Shown here piece by piece: positions 1 to 7,433 of a stretch of 7,515 bases of DNA (position 1 is the first letter of the stretch; every line of letters begins with the position of its first letter). The stretch lies in contig JACIXM010000097.1 of NCBI GenBank assembly GCA_014360395.1, positions 1 to 7,515 on the forward strand. The letters are read 5' to 3'. The notes beneath the pieces are model-generated. The model ran no database searches. It saw only the letters and a list, made by a program, of their open reading frames with translations, and had not been told where the DNA came from. The DNA is from Actinotalea sp. GTDB lineage: Bacteria > Actinomycetota > Actinomycetes > Actinomycetales > Cellulomonadaceae. Position numbers and translations under genes: made by a program.

Positions 1-10
1 CGGGGACCCG

Positions 11-46
11 GCCGGTCCGCGGGGCCGAGGTGGCCCCGCGTCCGGC
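11..46 (-). terminator. Rho-independent-like terminator of typA
   Basis: A strong inverted repeat begins 7 nt beyond the typA stop. The inner stem is 9 perfect G/C pairs (18-26 with 32-40) with a 5-nt loop (27-31). An outer stem of 5 pairs (11-15 with 42-46) is separated from it by a small internal loop. No T-tract follows on the minus strand, which is common for actinobacterial terminators. The structure is seen directly; its role is inferred from position. Confidence 0.65.
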
Positions 47-53
47 AGGTCGG

Positions 54-1964
<1,911 letters not shown>

Positions 1965-1992
1965 GCAGGTACTCGTCTCGTGAGGGGGCGGG

Positions 1993-2027
1993 GGCGCCGA
2001 CGGGTCGCCCGATCCGGGCGAGGCGCC
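1993..2027 (-). other. Structured element in the typA leader
   Basis: A compound stem-loop lies 29 nt upstream of the typA ATG. The inner stem is TCGCCCG (2005-2011) with CGGGCGA (2015-2021) around a 3-nt loop. The outer stem is GGCGCC (1993-1998) with GGCGCC (2022-2027), leaving a 6-nt one-sided internal loop. It would lie in the 5' leader if typA starts near 2026. It could affect translation or mRNA stability, or just reflect high GC. The pairing is seen; the function is unknown. Confidence 0.35.
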
Positions 2028-2032
2028 GAACG

Positions 2033-2038
2033 ATGGTA
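2033..2038 (-). promoter_or_regulatory. Candidate -10 box for typA
   Basis: The minus strand reads TACCAT here, matching the TAnnnT pattern of actinobacterial housekeeping -10 boxes. It is one of few A/T-containing spots in the gap upstream of typA. No convincing TTGACA-like -35 is visible at 16-19 nt spacing. The hexamer overlaps the base of the 2035-2069 hairpin. Transcription would start near 2026, giving a leader of about 62 nt. Confidence 0.35.
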
Positions 2039-2069
2039 CCCGCAGTGCCCGCCGGGCACCGCGGGTACC
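2035..2069 (-). terminator. Terminator hairpin after the ABC ATPase gene
   Basis: A 16-position inverted repeat (2035-2050 with 2054-2069) surrounds a 3-nt loop, 54 nt beyond the ATPase stop. The single non-Watson-Crick position is A2044 opposite C2060. In the minus-strand transcript this becomes a U-G wobble, so the RNA stem is unbroken in that direction only. This favours a role as the 3' end of the ATPase mRNA. No U-tract follows. It could also act as a DNA operator for the overlapping typA promoter. Confidence 0.6.
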
Positions 2070-2123
2070 CCCTGGAGAGGTCGTCCCGCGGAGGTGCCGG
2101 TCAGGTTCCGGCCAGGGTGACGA

Positions 2124-3974
2124 TCAGATCCCGCCCGCCGGGTCGGTGCGCTCGACGTGGGCCGTCTGGCCCTGCGCGGACCGCTGGGCCTCCGCCGCCT
2201 CCTCCTCCTCGATGGCCAGCCGCTGCTCCTCGAGCATCGCGTCGCGCGCCTCCCGGCGGCGGCGCTGCTCGGCGGGGTCCGGGACCGGCACGGCGGCGAG
2301 CAGACGCTGCGTGTAGGGGTCCTGCGGCGAGCGCACGACCTCGGCCGTGGGGCCGACCTCGACCAGCTTCCCGTGGTGCATGACCGCGATCCGGTCCGAG
2401 AGCATCTCCACGACCGCGAGGTCGTGGGAGATGAAGAGGCACGCGAAGCCGTGCTCACGCTGCAGGTCGGTGAAGAGGTCCAGGACCGTGGCCTGCACGG
2501 ACACGTCCAGGGCCGACGTCGGCTCGTCCGCGACCAGCAGCTTGGGCTCCAGGGACAGCGCCCGCGCGATGCCGACGCGCTGCCGCTGGCCACCCGACAG
2601 CTCGTGCGGGTAGCGGTTCCGCATCGACCGCGGCAGCTGCACCTGGTCGAGCAGCCGCTCGACCTCCTTGCTCAGCGGGTCGCCCTTCATCCCCTTGTGC
2701 AGCAGGAGAGGCTCGCCGATGGACTCGCCGATCGGCAGTCGGGGGTTGAGCGAGGAGCCCGGGTCCTGGAACACGATGCCGATCTGGCTGCGCAGCGGCA
2801 TGAGCTCCTTGCGCGAGGCCCCGACCATGTTCTGGCCGACGATGGAGAGCGTCCCGCTCGTCACCGGCAGCAGCCCGACGACGGCCCGGCCGATCGTCGT
2901 CTTCCCGGAACCGGACTCGCCGACGAGGCCGACGACCTCGCCCTGGCGGATCTGCAGGTCCACCCCGTCCACCGCCCGGAACGCCGGCGTCCGGCGCCGG
3001 CCCGGGTACTCGATCACCATGTCGAGGGCCTCGAGCACGACCGGACGGCCGGCGTGCGGGTCTGCCGGGGCTGCGACGGGCGTCGGCGTCGGCTCGACGG
3101 CGACGGTCGTCCCGGCGGGGGGCTCCGCCCCGGCGATGACCCCGCCCGTGGACCGCCCCAGGTGCGGGACGGCCGCGAGGAGCTTCTGCGTGTAGGGGTG
3201 CTGGGGCGCACCGAAGATCTCGGTGGAGGCGCCCTGCTCGACGATCCGGCCGTCCTTCATGACGATGATGCGGTCGGCCATGTCGGCCACCACACCCATG
3301 TCGTGGGTGATCAGGACGATGCCGGAGTTGATGCGCGCCCGTAGGTCCCGCATGAGCTTGAGGATCTCGGCCTGGACGGTGACGTCGAGCGCCGTCGTCG
3401 GCTCGTCCGCGATGAGCAGCTTGGGGTCGCACGCGAGCGCCTGCGCGATCATCGCGCGCTGACGCTGGCCGCCGCTGAGCTGGTGGGGGTAGCTGTGGAA
3501 GCGCTTCTCCGGCTCGGGGATCTCCACCAGCCGCAGGAGCGCGATCGCGCGCTCCTTGGCGTCGGCCGGGCCGATCTCGAAGTGGGCGCGGAGCGTCTCG
3601 ACGATCTGGAAGCCCACCGTGTAGACGGGGTTGAGCGCCGTCATCGGCTCCTGGAAGATCACGGCGATCTCCCGTCCGCGGATGCGGCGCAGCTTGCTCG
3701 TCGGCATCCCGATGAGCTCGCGATCACCCAGCTTGGCCGAACCGTGGGCGCGACCGTTGGTCGGCAGCAGGCCCAGGAGCGACATCGAGGACTGCGTCTT
3801 GCCCGAGCCCGACTCGCCCACGATCGCGAGCACCTCGCCGGGGCGCACGTCGTAGGAGATGTCCACCGCGGCGGGGAACCACTCGCCGTCGACGTAGAAG
3901 TCGACGCGCAGGTCGCGGACGGAGAGCACGGGAGCGGCGGTCGCCGTCCCGGTGTGCGAGGTGTCGGTCGCCAC
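2124..3974 (-). CDS. Fused double-ATPase of a dipeptide/oligopeptide ABC importer (DppD-DppF type)
   Basis: This 616-residue cytoplasmic protein carries two complete ABC ATPase domains and would power uptake through the two permeases encoded beside it. NBD1 (about 16-270) has Walker A GESGSGKT (53-60), Q-loop Gln108, signature LSGGQ (166-170), Walker B LLIADE ending at Glu191, and H-loop His224. NBD2 (about 311-565) has GESGSGKT (352-359), Gln403, LSGGQ (459-463), LLVADE ending at Glu484, and His517. Each half ends with the oligopeptide-transporter C-terminal motif, PQHPYTQKLLAAVP (257-270) and PQDPYTQRLLAAVP (550-563). A Pro/Ala-rich linker spans about 283-309. The last 50 residues are a charged, probably helical tail. 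The Cys-rich motif found near the end of many DppD/OppD proteins is absent. The start is GTG, with AGGAAGGA 11 nt upstream. Peptide specificity is inferred from family; nickel, opine or sugar-peptide substrates are possible. Confidence 0.95.
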   Translation of the reverse strand: MATDTSHTGTATAAPVLSVRDLRVDFYVDGEWFPAAVDISYDVRPGEVLAIVGESGSGKTQSSMSLLGLLPTNGRAHGSAKLGDRELIGMPTSKLRRIRGREIAVIFQEPMTALNPVYTVGFQIVETLRAHFEIGPADAKERAIALLRLVEIPEPEKRFHSYPHQLSGGQRQRAMIAQALACDPKLLIADEPTTALDVTVQAEILKLMRDLRARINSGIVLITHDMGVVADMADRIIVMKDGRIVEQGASTEIFGAPQHPYTQKLLAAVPHLGRSTGGVIAGAEPPAGTTVAVEPTPTPVAAPADPHAGRPVVLEALDMVIEYPGRRRTPAFRAVDGVDLQIRQGEVVGLVGESGSGKTTIGRAVVGLLPVTSGTLSIVGQNMVGASRKELMPLRSQIGIVFQDPGSSLNPRLPIGESIGEPLLLHKGMKGDPLSKEVERLLDQVQLPRSMRNRYPHELSGGQRQRVGIARALSLEPKLLVADEPTSALDVSVQATVLDLFTDLQREHGFACLFISHDLAVVEMLSDRIAVMHHGKLVEVGPTAEVVRSPQDPYTQRLLAAVPVPDPAEQRRRREARDAMLEEQRLAIEEEEAAEAQRSAQGQTAHVERTDPAGGI

Positions 3975-3985
3975 GGTGATCAGGA

Positions 3986-3993
3986 TCCTTCCT
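3986..3993 (-). promoter_or_regulatory. Ribosome binding site of the ABC ATPase gene
   Basis: The minus strand reads AGGAAGGA, the strongest Shine-Dalgarno in the window, ending 11 nt before the GTG at 3974. The spacing is slightly long, but no better start codon lies nearer. This supports the GTG start and independent translation of the ATPase gene. Confidence 0.7.
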
Positions 3994-4008
3994 GCGAGCC
4001 GCCGCCCG

Positions 4009-4025
4009 GGCGCTGGTCCAGCGCC
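4009..4025. promoter_or_regulatory. 17-bp perfect palindrome in the divergent gap (possible operator)
   Basis: GGCGCTGG and CCAGCGCC flank a single central T. The site sits in the 86-nt gap between the divergent starts of the ATPase gene (3974) and the PH-domain gene (4061). It could be a repressor or activator site for one or both, or a 7-bp hairpin with a 3-nt loop in the ATPase leader. The symmetry is seen; the regulatory role is inferred. Confidence 0.35.
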
Positions 4026-4045
4026 GCGGGGGCCGTGCTCTCGTC

Positions 4046-4054
4046 TGCCAGCAT
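4046..4054 (+). promoter_or_regulatory. Possible extended -10 for a leaderless PH-domain gene
   Basis: TGC (4046-4048) followed by CAGCAT (4049-4054) resembles an extended -10 (TGnTAnnnT) lacking the first T of the hexamer. It ends 6 nt before the GTG at 4061, so transcription would start at or next to the start codon. That is the usual geometry of leaderless actinobacterial genes. No spaced Shine-Dalgarno is present, which agrees. There is no clear -35. Confidence 0.35.
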
Positions 4055-4060
4055 GGGGCT

Positions 4061-4648
4061 GTGGGCCCTACGTACGTCTTCTCCTCGACCTTCGGCCGTG
4101 TCCTGACGGCCGCCACCGCGGGCGTGGCGCTCGCCGCCACCCTGGCCGTCCTCGGGGACCTGGCGCTGCGGGACGTCCTGACGACCGTCCTCGCGAGCGC
4201 GCTCGGCACCCTGCTCGTCTGGGCGGCCTTCGCCCGACCGGCCGTCGAGGTCTCCGACGGCGAGGTCGTGCTGGTCAACGTCACCCGGACGGTGCGGATC
4301 CCGTGGCCCCTCCTGGAGCGGGCCGAAGCCCGCTGGTCCCTGGAGGTGCACACCACGGACGGCCGCCGCTGGACGGCGTGGGCCGCGCCCCGCTCCAGCG
4401 CCGCCGGCGGCGCGATGCGCGCCCGTCGTGGCGGGGCGCAGGACACGGGGCGGCGTCCGGCGACCGCCGAGGGCGTCCAGGCCGCCATCGACGAGCGCCA
4501 GGCCGCCCTGCTCTCGGCGGGACACCTCGACGGCTCCCGTGCGCTCGCCGAGGCGGCCGGTCTGCGGGTGACCGTCAGCTGGCACCGGGCTACCATCGCG
4601 GCCGTGGTCGTCCTGACGGGCGCGGTCGTGGCGACGCGCGTGCTCTGA
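4061..4648 (+). CDS. Membrane-anchored bacterial PH-domain protein (bPH_6-like)
   Basis: This is a 195-residue membrane protein of unknown specific function, and the only plus-strand gene in the window. Two hydrophobic helices come first (about 14-33 and 38-57). Next is a short beta-rich region, about 60-110, starting RPAVEVSDGEVVLVN and containing TRTVRIPW and DGRRWTAWAAP. This pattern is typical of the actinobacterial PH domain (bPH_6, related to the mycobacterial Cfp6 antigen family). A charged low-complexity stretch follows (111-135), then a helical region (137-168), and a final hydrophobic helix (about 176-193). Third codon positions are strongly G/C, so this strand is the coding one. 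The GTG start is chosen because it precedes the first helix and suits a leaderless transcript. The gene is divergent from the ATPase gene and convergent with the DppC-like permease gene, separating two parts of one transporter. Family membership rests on pattern recognition without a search. A role in peptide transport is not shown. Confidence 0.85.
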   Translation: MGPTYVFSSTFGRVLTAATAGVALAATLAVLGDLALRDVLTTVLASALGTLLVWAAFARPAVEVSDGEVVLVNVTRTVRIPWPLLERAEARWSLEVHTTDGRRWTAWAAPRSSAAGGAMRARRGGAQDTGRRPATAEGVQAAIDERQAALLSAGHLDGSRALAEAAGLRVTVSWHRATIAAVVVLTGAVVATRVL

Positions 4649-4657
4649 GCGCTCCCA

Positions 4658-4675
4658 CCTCGCGGTCCCGCGGGG
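4658..4675. terminator. Possible shared terminator between convergent genes
   Basis: The 44-nt gap between the PH-domain stop and the DppC-like permease stop holds a 7-bp stem (4658-4664 with 4669-4675, one T-G wobble) with a 4-nt loop. It could end transcripts from both sides. There is no T-tract on either strand and the stem is short, so the call is tentative. Confidence 0.35.
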
Positions 4676-4692
4676 CGACGGCAGGGGGCGCG

Positions 4693-5796
4693 TCACAGGC
4701 CCGCCTCGTCGCCGCGACGCTTCGTCGTCCGGTCCTCACCGGCCGGCGTGGTGGCCGCGGTGTCGACCGTCTGACGGCTCGCGATGATGCCGGCGCGCGC
4801 CATCTTGCGGGCGGACGGGATGCGCTTCTGCCGCGGGTCGAAGGCGTCGCGCAGGCCGTCACCGATGAAGTTGATGCTCAGCGCGATGATGACGATGAAC
4901 AGGCCGGGCCACCAGAACAGCCACGGGCGGGTCGCGAAGGCCGCCTGGTACTGGCTGATGAGCGCACCGAGCGAGATCTCCGGGCGGACGATGCCGAAGC
5001 CCAGGTAGGACAGCGCCGTCTCGAGCAGGATCGCCGCGCTCATGAGCAGCGTCGTGCTGACGATGATGACGCCGATCGCATTCGGGAGGATGTGCTTGAA
5101 GATGATCCGGGTGCTGCTCGCCCCGGCCACCCGCGCGGCGTCGACGAACTCGCGCTCGCGCAGGGACAGGAAGTCGCCCCGCACGAGTCGGGCCAGGCTG
5201 GTCCAGAGGATCGCCCCCAGCGCGACCGCGAAGAAGGTCGAGCTGATCGTGCCGGCGATCTTCCCGATGACGGCGCCCACGACGATCGTCGGGATCGTGA
5301 TGAAGAGGTCGGTCGTGCGCATGAGCAGCGCGTCGATCCGGCCCCGGAAGAAGCCGGCGAGCGCGCCCACCGCGACGCCGATGACCCCGGAGGTGACGCC
5401 GATGATCGCGACGACCTTGAGGGACGTCTGGGTGCCGAGCATGACCTGGGCGAACATGTCCCGGCCGATCTCGTCCTGACCGAAGGGGTGCTCGCCGAAG
5501 GCCAGGCCCGAGCCACCGAGCCACGTGGGCATGCCCATCGTCGGGGTCCCGCCCGGGTTGAGGATCGCCCCGGGGTTGCCCGAGTGCTGCCACCAGCCCG
5601 GCACGGGGCCGAAGCCCATCGAGGAGAAGGCGAGGACGACCGTCCCGAGCAGGACGGCGAGGCCGACCATGGCGCCCTTGTGGCGGAAGAAGCGCCGCCG
5701 GACGATCTGGCCCTGGGAGAGGCCGGCGACGTCCTTGAGCTCGATCTCGTTCTCGAGGCGCTCGCCCTGGGGCTCGCTCTGCTGCGGAGTGCTCAT
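4693..5796 (-). CDS. Peptide ABC transporter permease, DppC/OppC family
   Basis: This 367-residue inner permease of a peptide-type importer forms the translocation pore together with the DppB-like protein. A cytoplasmic N-terminus (1-40) precedes the first membrane helix (about 41-60). A loop then leads to the family motif FGQDEIGRD (105-113). Further helices lie near 126-150, 163-180, 184-205, 239-263 and 295-312. The EAA loop that docks on the ATPase is DAARVAGASSTRIIFKHILP (219-238), with its conserved Gly225. The core ends in GDGLRDAFDPR (312-322), as in DppC proteins, followed by an unusual charged tail of about 45 residues. The ATG overlaps the stop of the DppB-like gene as ATGA, implying translational coupling; the Shine-Dalgarno is weak. 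The substrate is unknown, and peptide uptake is inferred from family. Confidence 0.95.
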   Translation of the reverse strand: MSTPQQSEPQGERLENEIELKDVAGLSQGQIVRRRFFRHKGAMVGLAVLLGTVVLAFSSMGFGPVPGWWQHSGNPGAILNPGGTPTMGMPTWLGGSGLAFGEHPFGQDEIGRDMFAQVMLGTQTSLKVVAIIGVTSGVIGVAVGALAGFFRGRIDALLMRTTDLFITIPTIVVGAVIGKIAGTISSTFFAVALGAILWTSLARLVRGDFLSLREREFVDAARVAGASSTRIIFKHILPNAIGVIIVSTTLLMSAAILLETALSYLGFGIVRPEISLGALISQYQAAFATRPWLFWWPGLFIVIIALSINFIGDGLRDAFDPRQKRIPSARKMARAGIIASRQTVDTAATTPAGEDRTTKRRGDEAGL

Positions 5797-7313
5797 GCTT
5801 CCAACCTGATCCGGGGGTCGACGGCGGCGTAGATGATGTCGGCCACGATGTTCGCGATGATCGCCAGGGCGGCCGTGATGGCCAGGTAGGCCATCAGCGG
5901 GTCGGCCTCGGCGTTGTCGAGCGACCGGACGAACAGCTGGCCCATGCCGGGCCGCGCGAACACGTTCTCGGTGATGACCGCGCCGCCGATGAGCGTGATG
6001 ATGTCGATCGGGACGATCGTCGCCAGCGGGATGAGCGTGTTGCGGAACCCGTGCCGCACGATGACGACACGCTCCGGCAGACCCTTGGCCCGGGCGGTGC
6101 GGATGTAGTCCTGCGTCATCACCTCGAGCATGCTCGACCGCGAGTACCGCGTGTACGCCGCGAAGGCGATGAGGATGAGCGTCAGGGTCGGCAGCAGGAG
6201 GTGGGTCCAGGAGTCGAGGACCTGCACCCAGTAGTTGCCGCCGAGGCTCGGCGTGCGGTCACCGAACGTGGGGATCGGGCGACCGCGCAGCGCGTTGAAG
6301 TAGGGCTGCCAGACGCTCATGACCTGGTCGACGAAGATCAGACAGCCGACGAAGAAGGCGGTGATGGCCGCGGCGCGCGCCGAGACCCCGCGGTCCGGCC
6401 CGCCGAAGAGCAGGCCGATCCCGATGCCCACGGCGATCGTCAGCAGCCCCAGGCCGGCGATGATGAGGTGCGACTCGAGGATGGCCCGGAAGAACGACTG
6501 CATCGGGTAGTACAGGGCCACGCCCAGGGCGACCGTCGTCAGCGACGAGTACAGCGCCCGGCGGTTGTGCAGGCCCGCGGAGACCGCGGTGACCGCGAAC
6601 GCCGCCGCCGCGCCGAGGACCAGGAGCAGGACCGGACCGATGCGCGGGTTCAGGTACCAGTTCGTCAGCTGGAGGAAGGCGAGCATGCCGCCCGTGGCGG
6701 CCGCGCCGAGCACGAACGTCTGGGCCCGTCGGGTCGGCGGCCCGCCGACGGCCAGGGACCAGATGAGGCCCGCCAGAAGGCTGAGGACCACGATCGTCAG
6801 CCACCCCAGGACCGGGTCGCGGAGGAAGTCGTTGAAGCCGATGGCACCCCACTGCTTGAGCAGGACGGCGACCCAGAAGGAGGGCAGCGAGTAGAGCAGG
6901 AACGACAGGAAGATGATCAGGTAGTCGAACGAGCTGTACTGCCGCAGGGCGCTGACGATGCCGACCGCGACGCCGAGCACGAGCGAGAGCAGGGTGGCCG
7001 CGGTGACGAGCTCGAGGGTCGACCCGATCGCGCTGGCGATGAGTGGCCCGACGGACTGCCCGGACCGCCACGCCACACCGGGGTCGCCGGTGATGAGGTT
7101 GCCGAACCACTCGAAGAAGCGCAGGACCACGTTGGTGTCGAGGTTCAGCTGGTCGATCCGCTGGGCGATGAGCAGGTCCTTGTTGGGGTCCGTGCTCTCG
7201 CGCAGGTCCTGCAGGGGGTCCATCGCCCGGTCGGCGAGCAGGTACATCAGGAACAGGGCCACGAAGAGCGTGGCGAGGCCCGCCAGGGTGCGGCGGGTGA
7301 GGAAGGTCAGCAC
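5793..7313 (-). CDS. Peptide ABC transporter permease, DppB/OppB family, with extra-helix insertion
   Basis: This is the other pore subunit of the importer. It has 506 residues, where typical DppB proteins have about 310-340. The family core is clear. The first helix is at about 8-28. The periplasmic loop ends near GNLITGDPGVAWRSGQSV (71-88), and helices follow at about 98-120 and 131-153. After the insertion comes HLLLPTLTLILIAFAAYTRY (371-390). The EAA loop follows as DYIRTARAKGLPERVVIVRH (402-421), then ENVFARPGMG (449-458), a last helix, and the terminal YAAVDPRIRLEA. About 185 extra residues (roughly 160-345) with about six hydrophobic segments sit in the external loop between helices 3 and 4. 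An even number of added helices would keep the topology of the core. The start is GTG with AAGGA 7 nt upstream. This is the first gene of the minus-strand transporter group, overlapping the DppC-like gene by ATGA. Confidence 0.94.
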   Translation of the reverse strand: MLTFLTRRTLAGLATLFVALFLMYLLADRAMDPLQDLRESTDPNKDLLIAQRIDQLNLDTNVVLRFFEWFGNLITGDPGVAWRSGQSVGPLIASAIGSTLELVTAATLLSLVLGVAVGIVSALRQYSSFDYLIIFLSFLLYSLPSFWVAVLLKQWGAIGFNDFLRDPVLGWLTIVVLSLLAGLIWSLAVGGPPTRRAQTFVLGAAATGGMLAFLQLTNWYLNPRIGPVLLLVLGAAAAFAVTAVSAGLHNRRALYSSLTTVALGVALYYPMQSFFRAILESHLIIAGLGLLTIAVGIGIGLLFGGPDRGVSARAAAITAFFVGCLIFVDQVMSVWQPYFNALRGRPIPTFGDRTPSLGGNYWVQVLDSWTHLLLPTLTLILIAFAAYTRYSRSSMLEVMTQDYIRTARAKGLPERVVIVRHGFRNTLIPLATIVPIDIITLIGGAVITENVFARPGMGQLFVRSLDNAEADPLMAYLAITAALAIIANIVADIIYAAVDPRIRLEA

Positions 7314-7320
7314 CAGGGTG

Positions 7321-7325
7321 TCCTT
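7321..7325 (-). promoter_or_regulatory. Ribosome binding site of the DppB-like gene
   Basis: The minus strand reads AAGGA, 7 nt before the GTG at 7313, which is ideal spacing. It fixes this GTG as the start; the protein then begins with a short positive N-terminus and a hydrophobic helix, as in homologues. Confidence 0.7.
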
Positions 7326-7337
7326 GTCGTCGACTGG

Positions 7338-7351
7338 TGACGTCGTCGTCA
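7338..7351. promoter_or_regulatory. TGACG-N4-CGTCA dyad, possible operator
   Basis: A 5-bp inverted repeat with a 4-nt spacer falls just downstream of the expected transcription start of the permease genes, where a repressor could block initiation. The region is rich in GTC/GAC repeats, so chance is a real alternative. Confidence 0.25.
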
Positions 7352-7358
7352 GCGGGTG

Positions 7359-7364
7359 ATCCTA
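7359..7364 (-). promoter_or_regulatory. Candidate -10 box of the permease operon
   Basis: The minus strand reads TAGGAT, a good match to the actinobacterial -10 (TAnnnT, often TAGGAT), 45 nt before the DppB-like GTG. The predicted start is near 7352, giving a leader of about 38 nt. No TTGACA-like -35 is visible at 16-18 nt spacing, so an activator may be needed or the promoter may be weak. Confidence 0.5.
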
Positions 7365-7396
7365 ACCACGGGAACCGGGGTCTCCGGCAGACCGTG

Positions 7397-7421
7397 ATCG
7401 TCTTCCCGGCGGGACGACGGT
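7397..7421. promoter_or_regulatory. Imperfect dyad upstream of the permease promoter
   Basis: An 11-position inverted repeat around a 3-nt loop (7397-7407 with 7411-7421) has nine Watson-Crick pairs, one T-G and one mismatch. Its inner edge lies about 33 bp upstream of the -10 box, in the zone where activators bind. As minus-strand RNA it has two mismatches, so a DNA site is slightly more likely than an RNA hairpin. Confidence 0.25.
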
Positions 7422-7433
7422 ACGCCCCGCACG

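Noticed and set aside
2096..2112. Small inverted repeat GCCGG/CCGGC just after the ATPase stop
   Set aside because: Five pairs with a 7-nt loop are expected by chance at this GC content, and the stronger 2035-2069 hairpin explains termination better.
2157..3344. 395-codon plus-strand frame opposite the ATPase gene
   Set aside because: The minus strand has two full sets of ABC ATPase motifs; this frame shows only shadow composition.
3724..4596. 290-codon minus frame overlapping the PH gene and the ATPase N-terminus
   Set aside because: It runs out of frame into the ATPase coding sequence and shows Arg/Ala/Ser/Pro-rich shadow composition.
3952..5832. 626-codon plus-strand frame spanning the PH gene and the DppC-like gene
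   Set aside because: It covers two real genes on different strands in other frames, has low-complexity charged composition and no domain, and its openness follows from G/C third positions.
6051..7340. 429-codon plus-strand frame opposite the DppB-like gene
   Set aside because: Very rich in Asp, Glu, Arg and Gln because it mirrors hydrophobic codons of the permease. No domain features.
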